NCBI RefSeq assembly: GCF_051020955.1
Contig: NC_135021.1
Span: 13,621,962-13,685,961, forward strand
Length of the DNA: 64,000 bases
Source: Megalopta genalis
Taxonomy: Eukaryota > Arthropoda > Insecta > Hymenoptera > Halictidae
Direction of reading: 5' to 3'
Below the pieces are notes generated by a model. The model worked only from the letters and a program-made list of their open reading frames with translations, was not told the origin of the DNA and searched no databases. The number at the start of each line of letters is the position of its first letter. Within the stretch, counting starts at the first letter, position 1. Below are positions 11,021-23,879 of the stretch, in pieces. The translations under genes were made by a program, and so were the position numbers.

Positions 11021-12845
11021 CGCCATGCGAGCTCTCTACGTAGTTACACACCAGACTCGTTTAATTACATCGAATAGAACGACGGTCGCGCTACTTCACG
11101 CGATTACACGCTGCTTATACGCTCGGTTATTAATTAACCGATTCCACGCGATGACGCTCCTTTGTTCGCCTCGCTAACCGCGGCCTTTTTTTGCGATCGA
11201 TGGTAATAATAATGATGACATTGTTCGCTTGTACGCGGACACTGCCGTATATGGGGCACGGTTATTCCAGGTGCAGCGGTGCTGAGAAAATCGTTTCACC
11301 GTCACGAACTCGGTGCATCGTGCGTGACAATGGAGTCTGTCAAAAATGCGGATTAACAGTCGGATAACGAAGCTTCATGACGACGATGTAGGCGAGTATG
11401 CTTCGGACCGTATATGATTTTATTTAGCAATTTTTTTATCAGGATTTTTGAGGTAGTAATGATATGCAGTACATTTTTTCCTAATTGCTTCTCAGCTTGT
11501 ACACAAAAATGGATAATTTGCGAATAATTGTACCTCCTCTTCCAATTAAGGAGAATCTATTGTAACATGTAAAGACTTTGATTACAACTGTCGCTAAAAA
11601 AACTAGTAATACTATTTGAGAGCAATACTAAAAATTTGAGAATATAATTTGAGCATTGGAGAACATCGTTTCCTTTATCAGGACTCAACATCTCACTCTC
11701 ATGTGTATTGAATTAATTGTTAATTTCACTTTGTCGAAGAATACCATGTTGGCCATGTTTTGACCCAGTGTGACACTAAACCTACCAAAACTCTAAAAGC
11801 ATTTAACGTAAATTGCTTTATATCGATGAAAATACTGCGTTTACTTTCAAACCTTTCGCCATATTGATTATAATGCATGCTTGAATAGAGAAATTGATTC
11901 GACCGTTTTTTAAGAAAAAATCTTCATAATTCCCACAATTTGAAAATCAAAAATGTCACACCGGTCGTTTGACCAGCGATGGTAAGTTCAGGGTTAATCG
12001 ACAGAAGCTCGGCATTTAAGTAACGATTTTTATCCCGAGGGGTCAAGATAGACCCGGCCTCGCTGTCCAAGCGTTAATAAATTCTTATTTAACAGTGTCT
12101 GAAACCATGTTGGATGGTGTCCGGGGAAGTTCCAATCTCCCGAGGGTGGTCGCACCGAACGTCGCCGGCCGATCGATTCAAGATGCATGACAGGATGCGT
12201 CTAATGCACTCCAGCATCCGTCAAATGATTCCAATTTCCTGAATCTGGCTCCCCGGAGTTGACGCGAACGGCGTCCCGCCGAATTACGTTGCAACGACGG
12301 TCCGATATCGTTGTGACCGACGCAAGCCGACGGAAACCGAGTTTGATCGGCAACAATGCTCTCTCGGTGGTTGGAGTTTTCGAAAGGTAGGAGAGACGCG
12401 TCGTAGAACAGTTATCGCAACAATATTTCAATGCTTCGGAACACCGATTCTCCAATCTCTTTGACAGCGCTGGACTTTAGTCCATGGAACTAGTTTTCAA
12501 TAAATCCCCCGTTTCGCAACAATATAGCAGAGAACCTTGTCGAGCCGTTCACCGGAGTGTATGAGACATACAGGGTCTTTCAACAAGAGCTATCGATAGT
12601 TTTTCTTTTTTTATGAATAAATCATGTTTCAGTTTTCAAATCTTTGGTCTAACTTTTGGTACGATCGTTTACGATTCCGTACGAAATACGTTATCAGCCA
12701 AATGACCACCCAAACACTTTTTACACTCGGTCACTCTTTTTACATACACTCAAAATGGCTGCTCAATCTTTCCAATGACCTGTCGGATTATTATTTTCTA
12801 GTTCATTGGTGCTTTGGGGATTGTTGATACGCACTTGTTCATTGA
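11021..12845. other. Intronic sequence, mostly unique
   Basis: Includes a possible old element near 11760-11996 that ends GTAAGTTCAGGGTTAA, and a lone ACAGGGTCTTTCAACAAGAG terminus-like word at 12571 without a clear partner. A GC-rich unique block lies at 12100-12480. No gene seen. Confidence 0.3.
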
Positions 12846-13070
12846 CGCAGAGTTGGGCATTATTCGGTTCGTTTCGATATTTATCTGAGATAATTATTAT
12901 GATGAATTCCTTCTAGTCGGATATTTTATTCGAATATTCATTATTCTCTTTATTTATTTGTATAATTCTTTATTCGATTGAGTTTTCATTCGAACAATTC
13001 TCTATCCGAATGTTTTTTATTCGAATTATTCTTTATTCCAATAATTCGAAATTCGTGTATTTTAAATTCT
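12846..13070 (+). repeat. Satellite-tailed hAT-like element, copy 1 (diverged)
   Basis: Starts GCAGAGTTGGGCATTATTCG, matching the head of the family seen at 21125, 29491, 33275 and 40209. It is followed by about 180 bp of degenerate TTCGAATATTC/TTATTCGAA words. The middle of the head (GATGACGGATAAAAGATGAAG in other copies) is eroded here. Confidence 0.5.
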
Positions 13071-13363
13071 TGGTCATTCCTTTCAGTAAGAGAGGCGAAA
13101 AAGTTACGTCACCCTTGTGGCGTTTTATAGCGACTGAATTACGGAGAAGAAAATATAAATCTCCAACATGTTCAACATTCACCATTAGTGCATGGTGAAT
13201 GTCAACATTTACCGGTGTAAGTCAGAAATAAGGGTATTTAGCAAATATTTCGGACATACACCAAGCGACTATGCGAATGTTAACATTCACCGGTGAAAGT
13301 CGACATTCTCCAGATTTCGGTGTTTCACTGTAACATTGTCACGATTATAATACGAGAAATTAA

Positions 13364-13604
13364 CACGTTCCGTGCCACGTGTACCATCGATGGTACACGC
13401 TTGCATGTTTACTTAGTGAACTGAACAAATTGTTTCCAAGAAATTTAGAACCGAAGAATCAATTTCCACCGCAAGAATGGGCGTTGATAAGTTTTTGTTA
13501 CGTTGTTATGTGTACGAGAATTAATAATTGCACGTAATACATCAAGTTTTAGTAAAATATCAAAGTGTGAAGATTCGAGTAAAAAAAGCTCGGCACGGAA
13601 CGTG
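13364..13604. mobile_element. piggyBac-like miniature element with palindromic subterminus
   Basis: The 241-bp element lies between TTAA duplications (13360-13363 and 13605-13608), with 13-bp perfect inverted ends CACGTTCCGTGCC / GGCACGGAACGTG. Just inside the left end is a perfect 20-bp palindrome, GTGTACCATCGATGGTACAC. No transposase domain recognised. Confidence 0.85.
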
Positions 13605-13606
13605 TT

Positions 13607-13632
13607 AAAGATAGCACACTTGTGCTATCTTT
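13607..13632. repeat. Perfect hairpin abutting the TTAA element
   Basis: Arms AAAGATAGCACA and TGTGCTATCTTT, 12 bp each, with a CT spacer. It overlaps the right-hand TTAA of the adjacent element. Function unknown. Confidence 0.8.
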
Positions 13633-14739
13633 TTGATTGGGAGCGTAGAACAGAAATTTCTGTAATAATTAATAAGTTTGAACGATACGAACACGTCGTT
13701 CTACTGTATATCGTTGAACGCGACCCTTTAAATTTAGATATTGCTGAGAAGCCACGAAAAGTCCACGAGGATCCACGAAACCTTAGATTCCGGTTCGGGA
13801 TTCGGTATCGCGAGCCTCGATTCCAGGAGTCAAAGTTATTAGGCGTCGGGGCGATACTTTATCGTCAATGGCTGGCATTACGGTAGAAACCAGTTCCCTC
13901 GGATGACTCACTCCCGGGCCCATCATCGGGCCAATCTCGGCCCGGCCTCGGCCCCGCAAAAATCCCCGCTCTCATTAGCATATGCCTACTTATCGAATTC
14001 ATTAAGGTTCCCGCGATAGCCGCGGAAACACGTTGTAGCCTCGATACCTTCGGCTCCGCCCCCTTCGAGACGAGATCGAACCGTTTTTAATAAGCGGTTC
14101 TCGAACGGGAACGCTCATTTTCGGACGCTAATTGAACTTTTATAGTTATCTCGTTAGTCGCGATTACCGGGGCCGCTCGCGACGACGTCCTCGACCAGCG
14201 ATCTCTGCAATTTCGTGGCTTGTAATGAATATCGAAGCGTGCACTGCGTCCTGCTTTTTCCACGGCATATGCAACGAGGATCGTGCGACCCGCTTGCATC
14301 TACAATGTACGGGAACCGATCCCAGAAAGGAATTCGGACGTTAGTATCTCGGATAACTGGGCGAGAACGACAGATTTGTGATTTGAATAATTTTCGAATT
14401 GCATTTCAGGTATTTCGAGTTGAAATATATGTGATTCATTTAATTCAATTTATTTATATAGGGCAAGTGTGTAAAAATAAGACCTTTTACGCCAAAGTAG
14501 TAATAGTAAATAATATTTGAGGATAGATTATAGTGACAGTGTATATCGATTTTTTATTAATATAATGATTACTTTATCTAAAATATTATTATTTAATTTA
14601 GATGTAATTTAATTTTAATTTAATTTTAATTTATTTCAATTCAAATTTAATTTTACTTTAATTGAATTTAAATTTAATTTTACTTTAATTCTCTCAATTT
14701 AAATTTATTATTTATTAATTACCAAACTACTTTCCGAAT
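13633..14739. other. Intronic sequence; unique island then AT-rich run
   Basis: 13860-14340 is GC-rich and unique. 14590-14720 is made of repeated TTTAATT/AATTTAA words. An open frame at 13503-13886 shows no recognisable family. Confidence 0.3.
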
Positions 14740-14965
14740 CAGTGTTCACAGTTGTCGTTACGCGCATTTCATAACTCAACGTTTTCATATCAAACTGTAA
14801 TTGTTGTTACCTGTAGATCATAAATTATAAATATTAAACATATGGAAAATTATGTGATTCATTTTTAGCAGATTATACATTACAAAATGTTAGATTTTAT
14901 TACTTTTATAAAATAATGCAGTATTTGGGGCATCTGCAGTAATATCCACATGTATACTAATGTGA
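14740..14965 (-). repeat. Dispersed AT-rich repeat, inverted relative to 24150-24320
   Basis: Read on the minus strand it contains ATTACTGCAGATGCCCCAAATACTGC, TAAAAGTAATAAAATCTAA and ATGTTTAATATTTATAATTTATGA in the same order and spacing as 24150-24320. It is a repeat copy of unknown class. Confidence 0.6.
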
Positions 14966-15668
14966 ACACTAATTTTCACAAGAACAAAAGCTTGCGTTGA
15001 ATGGCGGAGGATCGGTGAATTAGGTAAGCAGTTTACAAAGACCGGTTTTAAATCTAGTAATGTTGGCTACAAATATGTCAATCTGATAGCTATTGTTGTT
15101 AATGAGTGTTGAGATCGTTGAATATTTGATTGAGAGCGTTGAGAGATCGTTTGAGATTGATGAACGTTCGAACAAGAAAACTGCTATTTATTTTCATCCG
15201 GGTTACAGCGAATGATTCAGAAACAGACTAACGATGAACTGATATCGAGATGGTAATAAAAACGAACAGGTTTTTATCAAACGAAAAAGTATCTCGAAAA
15301 GCTTGTTAGAAACGAAATTGCAAGAATTTGTAAACATTAGGTACTGAAGTCGGTTATTGTGGGGTGACCAATTGCTGTGTCTTTGGTTTGTTTTCGAGCA
15401 TAATTAAATTTATATTTATCGAATAAGACATATTATATTTTTCTACTCTATCATTTTGTCTTTTTTTTAATAAAAAATTTAATTCTTTGTCATCCCTTTG
15501 AGGACGAATGCCGACATACTGAAGGATTATGCATTTTACTTCAGAAGTTTCAAGCACGTAATTCGATGGTGTACACAACAGTAGATCAAGATATATTATT
15601 AATTTTTCCAATTATTTATGTCTTTGATACATGATTCAGATCTCTTAGAAAAATATGTTTGATACTTA

Positions 15669-15883
15669 AATCCTTTGCACTTAAGTGGTGACTCTGAAGC
15701 ACCACTAAAATTGTTGTATCACCTTCCAAGATAATTTTTATATTAACAAAGTTTAGATTTAAAAAATTGTTAAAAGTGAAACTGTTGTTACGAGTCACCA
15801 CAAGACTCAATTTTATATGCACAGAATGCACAAAAATTGGTGTAGATTTACAGTTCAAATGGCTTCTATTGCAAAGGGTTAAA
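15669..15883. mobile_element. CCCTTTGCACTCGAG-family miniature element, diverged copy
   Basis: Ends TCCTTTGCACTTAAGTGG and ATTGCAAAGGGTTAA are inverted. The core AAGATAATTTTTATATTAAC and the GTCACCACAAGACTCAATTT block match copies at 23880-24075 and 42203-42452. Confidence 0.6.
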
Positions 15884-17858
15884 AAGTTCACGTCCGCAAA
15901 GGATTAAACTTTGATATTATTTATTAAATGATATATCTTATAAAATATATTAAATAAATATTAAAAATATGAATAAATATTAACTGAATCATGAAGGAAG
16001 TGAAACGGCATAATTACAGTAACTTACACGTTTCTCGACGAGATCGCAACGGCTAACCGATTAATCAGCAATTTTGCCACCCGGTAATGCGATTCGACTC
16101 CGCGTCTCGTACACAGAAATGAAATAGATACAGTCGCTAATGCGAAGTCACGGTCTTTTGTCCAGACGGTCAAACAGCATAATTTTGCGCAAATGTTTTC
16201 GTAGCGCCGTGCACAACTCGATCTCGGTGCGGCGATAGTCCGATTACTCGGCCGTGTGTGCTGAAATTATCGGAGCTTCGGGGAGGGGGGATGGGGAGGT
16301 TGTTGCCTGGTAGCAGTGTAAAGTTCACACTGTGATAGTCAGCGAAATGCATACTGCGACCGTGGCTCCGTTTCTCCGAGCGGGGATATGTTTGTGTTCG
16401 GACACGTGTTCATTTACAAACGGTCCCGTTAGAGTTAGTTTAACACGTATTGAATTTAAACCGACAAAGCTTGAAATTTTCAGCCGACATATGTGTCGCC
16501 GGCCACGGACGGCCCGCATTATTCCACGGTATGAAACGCTATACATCTGTGTTAACGCGTAACGAGTTTCGGTTGATCGAGCTGTTATATGCTGCCGCAG
16601 GTTCCTTTGACCGGCGCGCAATTTCGCGAATTAATCACGTTATTGCTTCGCGAAGAACGATAAGCGTTGCGCGTTTCCCTAGAAGAGGCGCCGGGTTAAC
16701 AGCGAATTTTTTTTTAAACAGCGGGTCACCAAAAACGAAATCGAACGGAATGAAACGAGCATCGAATGTACGGCGAAATTTTTCAGAATTCCGCGCCAAT
16801 GGCGCAGACGTTTCGGACCCGATGACTCGTGCGGGGAACAGAGTTTAATTCTGCCAGCGATATTTCCCCGCGAAAGGACGAAATTACTAACTGTGTAATG
16901 CTCTCGTGATTTTCATAAATTCTCGGGGAACGGGACGCCGTTTCGTGTGCGCTGCGTACGCAAACCGTGCAATCATTTGTGGAATAGTAAGCAATTACGG
17001 GCCGCCACTTATTTAGACCGTGTTTATAATTTACTTGCCCATTTTTCCACCGGTTTTATCGCTTTGTTGTCGCGCCAGCAATTGTTTCGCGCTTTTACGC
17101 TTTGCGATTTTTGGTTCGTTTCGTGGGGCGCGCGCGTTAAATACATTATTACGGGTTTAGTAGGTGATCGGAAAACGTCGCTGGATAAATTCGATCGTCG
17201 CCGGATTTCGTCTCGTCGAGGTTCGGTCTCTTCTTTGAAAAGATACGACGCGTTCCGCGTCGAAACCGTAGAAATACGACGAGAGAACGCGCGACAGGAA
17301 TGCAATAATTCCGTATCCGAATGGTTAAAGCGAGTGCTTTCAGAGCAAGAGACGCTTGTCCATCGTCCGGATGAAACATTTCTTTGAAGAACAGAACGAG
17401 CAAAGAAAATCAGCCGTTCGTTGCACCCGCGTGCAACAGATGGCTCCGGTTTTACGGGGAATTAGACGATTTCGATTGAGCAAATCACGACCCAAGGTTC
17501 CGTCGCAGTCGCGACGCATCGCCGCTGTTCAACGCGATGCTCTCTTGCTCTTGCTTCGACTTCGCGATCCAAGAAACTTCGACGAAACTTCGACGGAACT
17601 TCGGCCCGGCTCGGCGAACACTTCGAGGACTACCGGCATGTGTAAAACTCTTTGTTGAATGAACTGTAAAATTGTCGAGTGCTGTTGGAACTCTGCAGAC
17701 GTTTCGAGTCGACGGAGTTTCAGAACTTGGACGATTCGCTGTACACGTACTTTTATCCTTTAACTTGTTGAATTTCGTGAAAATTAGCTTCCTTAATTCG
17801 GTCTTTTCATTTTTCGGGCTCGCGAGACCGGTGTTACGCGGCTGATCGTGGTAACGGA
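15884..17858. other. GC-rich unique island within the large intron
   Basis: Several overlapping open frames (for example 16450-16848 plus, 16947-17387 plus) lack any recognisable domain and have no splice-bounded structure I can support. Possibly regulatory sequence. Confidence 0.3.
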
Positions 17859-18165
17859 TGGACTGCGAATTTGATGCGTTTATGACAAAAATCGATACAG
17901 CAGAGACTCCCTTATCCGATCATTTATTTTTACAATATTCTGGCATGAAACGTCCCGTTATCTAATTGTTGTATTATTTGGATATATTGTCACCTGGCAG
18001 AGAAGTCGAATGAAATTTTTAGGTAATAGAAATCTATTTGTAATTTTAAAGAGAAGAAAGAGTAAGCGAAATAAAGAGTACACTAAGAGTACACTAGTTC
18101 CTAAGTGATTCCTGATTCTTGCAACAAATATAGACAACTTTGATTTTGCAAAAATCTGCAGTCGA
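17859..18165. mobile_element. Miniature element, GACTGCGGATTTT family (copy 2)
   Basis: Begins ATGGACTGCGAATTTGATGC and ends TTGCAAAAATCTGCAGTCGA, inverted ends with a few mismatches relative to 7555-7757. Confidence 0.55.
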
Positions 18166-18479
18166 GTAATTAAATGTCTCTAACAAGTGGAGATATCGCG
18201 AGGAAAATTGAGTGCGATATTTCTCAAGACAAGGAGAAAAATCCGTTGAATCGACAACGAGATACGGTATAATTTGTTCGACTTAATAATGATTTCGGTA
18301 AAAAGCGTGACAAGTTCAGTTCGAAACGTTAAAAACCGCAATAATTCGTCTGCTCGATAGATTGCTTTGATTTTGCAGAATTTGTCAGGCAACTGGGTAG
18401 AAGGTCGAAGACCTTAAATTATACTGGAAGAAATGTTTTCGGGTGAAAGAGACGAATTTATTGGAGGGAGATCGAAGGA

Positions 18480-18537
<58 letters not shown>

Positions 18538-18956
18538 GGAATAGAGCGCGCTGGATAATATTCAGTAGTAGAGGGGCTAATTTCAGCGGACGCGGCGCGC
18601 TATGAATACCGTGAACGGAACGCAGTTCAGCGAGCAATTTTCCGGGTATTCATCGCTGCTCCGGCCGGAATAGGGCTGGGTCAACCAGAGACGACGATTA
18701 ATCATAGCGATACAACTGGATTATTGTCCACGCCTTCTTTAACGCGACGCGGAGTGCCGCGCGTTCCACTGACTGCCAGTGTCATCTTCACCGGCTGCAG
18801 AAAAATTCCTCACCGTCAGAACAATCCAGCAAGACGTTCTACTAGATTCTTTGAAAAGTGATTTCGTTCTTCAGAAAACACTTGATTCAGTATTTCATTA
18901 ATAAAAGGAAGAACTGCAATGAGCATGGGATATTAAAATAAATCATTGTAATGAAT
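18166..18956. other. Intronic sequence with a (GA)n tract
   Basis: A long (GA)n run occupies about 18482-18536. The remainder is unique, GC-richer DNA without coding signal. Confidence 0.4.
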
Positions 18957-19885
18957 AAATCAGTCTATAATTTGTATTCGAATCGATTATTTTTCGTACG
19001 AGTTCTTGTACGGATAGGTACTTATTCGAATGAATTCTTATTCGACAGTGTACTTCTATTCGAACGAATTTTTATTCGAATGAATTCTTATTCGAATGAA
19101 TTTTTATTCGAGATTGAATCGGTATTCGAGAATGAATTCTTATTCGAATGAATTTTTATGTGAATGAATTATTATTCAAATGAATTCTTATTCGAGAGTG
19201 AATTTTTATTCAAATGAATTTTAATTCGAATGAAAATTCTTATTCGAGAATGAATTCTTATTCAAGAGAATGAATTATTTTTCAAATGAATTCTTATTAA
19301 AATGAATTTTTATTCGAGAGAATGAATTATTATTCGAGTGAATTCTTATTCGAATGAATTTTTATTCGAGATTAAATCGGTATTCGAGAATGAATTCTTA
19401 TTCGAATGAATTTTTATTCGAGATTGAATCGGTATTCGAGAATGAATTCTTATTCGAATGAATTATTATTCAAATGAATTCTTATTCGAGAGTGAATTTT
19501 TATTCGATTGAATTCTTATTCAGAAAAATGAATTCTTATTTCGAATAAATTATTATTCAAAGGAATGATTATTCAAAAATGAACTCTTATTCGGATAAAT
19601 TTTTCATCTAGATAAATTTGCATTCAATTGGACAGCGTCGGATAAAATTTTATCTGTTAGTCTTCATCGGGGATCCGTCATTCGAATGAAATCTTGCTCA
19701 ACGCTGCTCTAAATATTAAAAGGTCGCCTTTCATTTTCCCTTGAAGAAACGAGAAATTACTTTCCAACAATTTAATGCGTCTACCTAGCTATCAGCTGAT
19801 TTTTGCGGTGGACTAATTAGAGAACTAAACAGAAATCGATTTCTCAATAATTTAGTCACGTTCTCGCATTCTTTCAACGTTCGTA
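18957..19885 (-). repeat. Satellite-tailed hAT-like element, copy 2 (inverted arm)
   Basis: On the minus strand the order is: a roughly 150-bp flank (19885-19720), the head beginning AGAGCAGCGTTGAGCAAG at about 19714 with GATGACGGATCC-like and ATGAAGACTAACA motifs, then about 650 bp of degenerate TTCGAATGAATTCTTA words (18957-19620). The flank and head are nearly identical to 20972-21240 in opposite orientation. All open frames are satellite translation (NEFLFE-type peptides). Confidence 0.75.
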
Positions 19886-20889
19886 CTTGTCTACGTTCCG
19901 AAGGCCAGTGATTAGGCTGAACGGCATGAATTTATAGACGTTTTCGGCGAAGGAAAAGGCCACGGTTCTCAGACTCCCATAAATCCATCAGGCCAAAAGT
20001 TTCCAGTTTTTCGCGCGTCAAAGTTGCCGGGCGGCGCGCGAGATCCTATCTGCGGAGCTGCCTAAGATAATTAATGAAAAACGAACGAGCCAAGACAGCT
20101 CCCGAGATTGCGCCCGACTCTGTGCACTGTGCACGCCGCCCACGCCCGTACAGTCGCCTTGCCGCACGAAAAAAATCATTCCGGAATCGGTCACGGCGGG
20201 GTTCGATCGAGCGAAAATTTCCGCGCTTCGTTAATCCGCGTTCCTTTTTTCTTCTTCGCTTCGGATAGAAGAGAGAGCTTCCCGTCTTGACTCCGCCCTC
20301 TCGCGCAACTTTTCCTGTCGGAGCTTAAAGTACCCTCAATTACGGTCCTCTCTCTCTCCCTCTCTCTCCCTCTCTCCCCGTTCCATCGCCCAATCACCGA
20401 GTTTTCCAATAAACCGACTTGATAATTGAATAATCTCCGACTCGAGTGCACGCCGGTGCATTCGGAACACAGGACACAGAACACGGAACACGGCCACTCG
20501 GCAACCCCCGGGTTCGTAACTGCGAATTCCGGACCGCGTAACCGTGTTTCCTGCGAGTCCCGCCGAGTAGACCGTTCTATCGTCCCTGAATCTTTGATGA
20601 AATTATAGCTATCCGGTTTACGGTTCCACTCTGACTAAAATTGTTACCTCTACCTCTCAATTTGTAGTATTTGTATCCAGCCGACAAGCATTTTCACCCG
20701 GAAGATCTCCGTTTCTCGCAACGATACCAGGAACAAAGATATATCGTGTCTTCCAAAGTACAATCCCGACCATAAGTATGTGGACACTTGACACTTTTAA
20801 TGAGTAAGTCGTTTACGATATGAAGTAACCATTCAACGAAATTATGCAATTTGGAACGCTACTAATACGGAGCATTAGTGATCGGAACA
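19886..20889. other. Unique spacer between the inverted satellite arms
   Basis: GC-rich unique sequence with a CT-rich stretch at 20347-20380. No tRNA-like fold or coding exon recognised. Confidence 0.35.
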
Positions 20890-22230
20890 TTAACCCCTTG
20901 CTATACTTCGTCGAGTGCGACTCGTCATGAAAATTTCTGGTAATAACTTATTGAGTGTAGATGTTATTCGAACGTTGGAAGAATGCGAGAACGCGATTAA
21001 ATTATTGAGAAATCGATTTCTGTTTAATTCTCTAATTAGTCCACCGCAAAAATCTGCTGATAGCTAGGTAGACGCATTAAATTGTTGGAAAGTAATTTCA
21101 TTTCTTCAAGAATTTCTTATTTAGAGCAGAGTTGAGCAAGATTTTATTCGAATGACGGATCCGCGATGAAGACTAACAAGTAAAGTTTTATCCGACACTG
21201 TCCAATTGAATGCAAATTTATCTAGACAAAAAATTTCTCCGAATAAGAAGTCATTTTTTAATAATAATTCATTCTCGAATAAGAATTCCTTTGAATGATA
21301 ATTCATTCGAAATAAGAATTCATTTTCCTGAATAAGAATTCATTCGAATAAAAGTTCGTTCTCGAATAAGAATTCATTCGAATAAAAGTTCGTTCTCGAA
21401 TAAGAATTCATTCGAATAAAAGTTCGTTCTCGAATAAGAATTCATTCGAATAAAAGTTCGTTCTCGAATAAGAATTCATTCGAATAAAAGTTCGTTCTCG
21501 AATAAGAATTCATTCGAATAAAAGTTCGTTCTCGAATAAGAATTCAATCGAATAAACATTTATTCGAATAAAAATTCACTCTCGAAGAAGAATTCATTTG
21601 AATAATAATTCATTCACATAAAAATTAATTCGAATAAGAATTAATTCGAATAAAAATTCATTCGAATAAGAATTCATTCGAATAAGGATTTATTCGAATA
21701 AAAGTTCGTTCTCGAATAAGAATTCATTCGAATAAAAGTTCGTTCTCGAATAAAAATTCATTCGAATAAAAGTTCGCGTTCTCGAATAAGAATTCAATCG
21801 AATAAAAATTTATTCGAATAAAAATTCACTCTCGAAGAAGAATTCATTTGAATAATAATTCATTCACATAAAAATTCATTCGAATAAGAATTAATTCGAA
21901 TAAGAATTCATTCGAATAAAAATTCATTCGAATAAGAATTCATTCGAATAAGGATTCATTCGAATAAAAATTCATTCGAATAAGAATTCATTCTCGAATA
22001 CCGATTCAATATCGAATAAGAATTCACCTGAATAATAATTCATTCTCTCAAATAAAAATTCATGCGAATAAAAATTGGAATACAATTTTAATCAGTTGTC
22101 ATCGATATTTAAGCATTCGCGTAAAAGGTATACTATAAGCATCAGTTTTCTTTCCCTTCTAAGAAATTATAGCAATCGAAAAATTTCTAATCGCAGTAAC
22201 TGAGAAGGAATTGGTAAGTCAACGGGTTAA
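20890..22230. mobile_element. TTAA-flanked miniature element split by satellite element
   Basis: The left edge TTAACCCCTTGCTATACTTCG (20890) and right edge GTCAACGGGTTAA (ends 22230) carry TTAA. The inner right part GCAATCGAAAAATTTC..GTAACTGAGAAGGAA matches the right half of the 7952-8205 element. The middle, 20972-22080, is a different repeat, which explains the length of 1.3 kb against about 250 bp normally. Confidence 0.55.
20972..22080 (+). repeat. Satellite-tailed hAT-like element, copy 3
   Basis: In order: the flank shared with copy 2 (20972-21120), the head at about 21125 (GCAGAGTTGAGCAAGATTTT, then ATTCGAATGACGGATCC and GATGAAGACTAACAAGT), then about 840 bp of array. The array has a locally regular 28-bp unit at about 21330-21560 (CATTCGAATAAAAGTTCG plus TTCTCGAATAAGAATT), with a second block at 21690-21830, and ends in degenerate TTCGAATAA words. 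Confidence 0.8.
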
Positions 22231-23879
22231 GCGACAATATCTCGGAAGTGAAAGCATGCGACTTGCGGCGTTCTTCTTTGCAGCCACAGATATATTTGGT
22301 TACATCCAGTAGTATTAATTTGAGTGATTTAATTATTTAAATCCTTTGAGTATAAAAGTTTAAACGGCAGATTAAGACTGCACTATTTCACGTTTCTTCT
22401 CCCGCATTGCAATAAATGTTACACGCTGAATGGAAGAATATTTCTTCGGATATAATGAATAACTTGACTGTTGAAATAACAAAATTAGTAAAAGAAGTTT
22501 TAAGAGTATACGCGGCGAGTACATCGAGAAGATTGAATTATTCTTTCGTTGTCATTGACGAAATATTAAATACGTTATTGGTAAAATATATTCATGAACT
22601 CGTAATAATATCCACGAATCCACGTATCCCAACAACTTTTTTCAGATACCCATCTTCGTCGAAAAAGTGTCATAAGAAGTGTCATCAAGTGGTGTACGTA
22701 TAAACCTGGTAGATGCGAAGAACGGCGTCAACTACTTGATGCCGTTCTTGTAGCATGGAAAATTACAAGGAGGCGATATTACCACCCTGTAACATTTATT
22801 TAGTCGGTAGCTTGCTAAGACCTCTTTCGAGCGGAGAGCCGAGACCCTTTTACGCGGGCACCATCTCCGTTTAAAACTCGAAGCACGCTCCTTTGTTCCC
22901 GGCTCGTCCTTTCACCAGGACGTTATCGTGAATCTTGCTTATCAACGGGACGGAGGGTGAGAGCTTTAAATTATGACGACCGGGTGACGAATTGTTATCG
23001 CGGGGACGGCGCGCGGCGAGCAACTGCGGCGCGCGCGTTGTCTTTGCTCCGAAATACATCTATCTTTCGCGCGGCCAATAAATCGCGCGTGTAACCGTCC
23101 ATTTACGCGGCCGCACTTATGCCAGCTGCACGAGCCTGCACGAGGCTGCAGCCAGGCCGCAGCCGGGCCTGCTCTCCTCGACAGCAACGCCGGGCGCATC
23201 TTATCTCGCTAACCATTTTCACGGGACAAGAACTCCCGGGATATTCTTCACGGCGAATCGCCGGCCCCCGTCCGGATAACCTGAAATCCCCGCGTATTTG
23301 CTATATTTTATCTAAATCCTGTTCGTAACGAGCGCCATCGCGATAACGGCTGCCTTGTTGCTTCGCGCCCGACCTAAAACGCTACAAATTTCCAGGCAAC
23401 CTGCGGCACCAAGATTGCATCCACGGCGATATCGCAGCAGATCGGCCAAACAAAGCTGAAGAACAGGGCCGCGTTCGATATTTGCGATCTGCCGGATCGT
23501 TATGGCCTGGATCCTGTTACGTCGAAGTCGCCCGATAATCCTCCGATTTTATGCGTTCCTTGCAAAAATGGATAACTGGAGTTTATGATAACAGAGCGTT
23601 TTCCGAAGAATGTGCGCGGAGCGCGGAGAAACCTTGCGGATAAAAATAAATAAAAGGAAACGATGCGGATATTGTTATTGGCAAATTTTACCAACAATTC
23701 CACTTCTTCGCGGTACACTTGCGTAGGAGATAACGAGTCGACCGATCGGATAGATCGGGACCGAGATTCGTTCTTGTGTTCTATACACATCAGAAGTGTT
23801 GTCGCGTACACTTGTAAGGCCGCATCTTGAATATGCGTCTACCATTTAGTCTCCAGAATAAATGAAGCTCTAAAGTCAT
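22231..23879. other. Unique sequence with GC-rich island
   Basis: 22780-23520 is GC-rich and unique with homeodomain-type TAAT words. 22416-22703 has an open frame with no recognisable family. No splice-bounded exon found. Confidence 0.3.

Noticed and set aside
11760..11996. Possible TTAA miniature element ending GTAAGTTCAGGGTTAA
   Set aside because: Only one plausible end. The GTGTGACA(C) words inside are inverted but too short to define an element.
12571..12845. Possible transposon end ACAGGGTCTTTCAACAAGAG
   Set aside because: No inverted partner or duplicated target found within the surrounding sequence.
18951..19151. NEFLFE-repeat small protein
   Set aside because: Translation of the TTCGAATGAATTC satellite.
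20074..20608. Possible exon or tRNA in the spacer between the inverted arms
   Set aside because: No cloverleaf arms or conserved T-loop seen, and open frames lack splice sites and domains.
18957..22080. CRISPR-like array of regularly spaced repeats
   Set aside because: The repeats are contiguous degenerate satellite words without unique spacers, in a eukaryotic genome.
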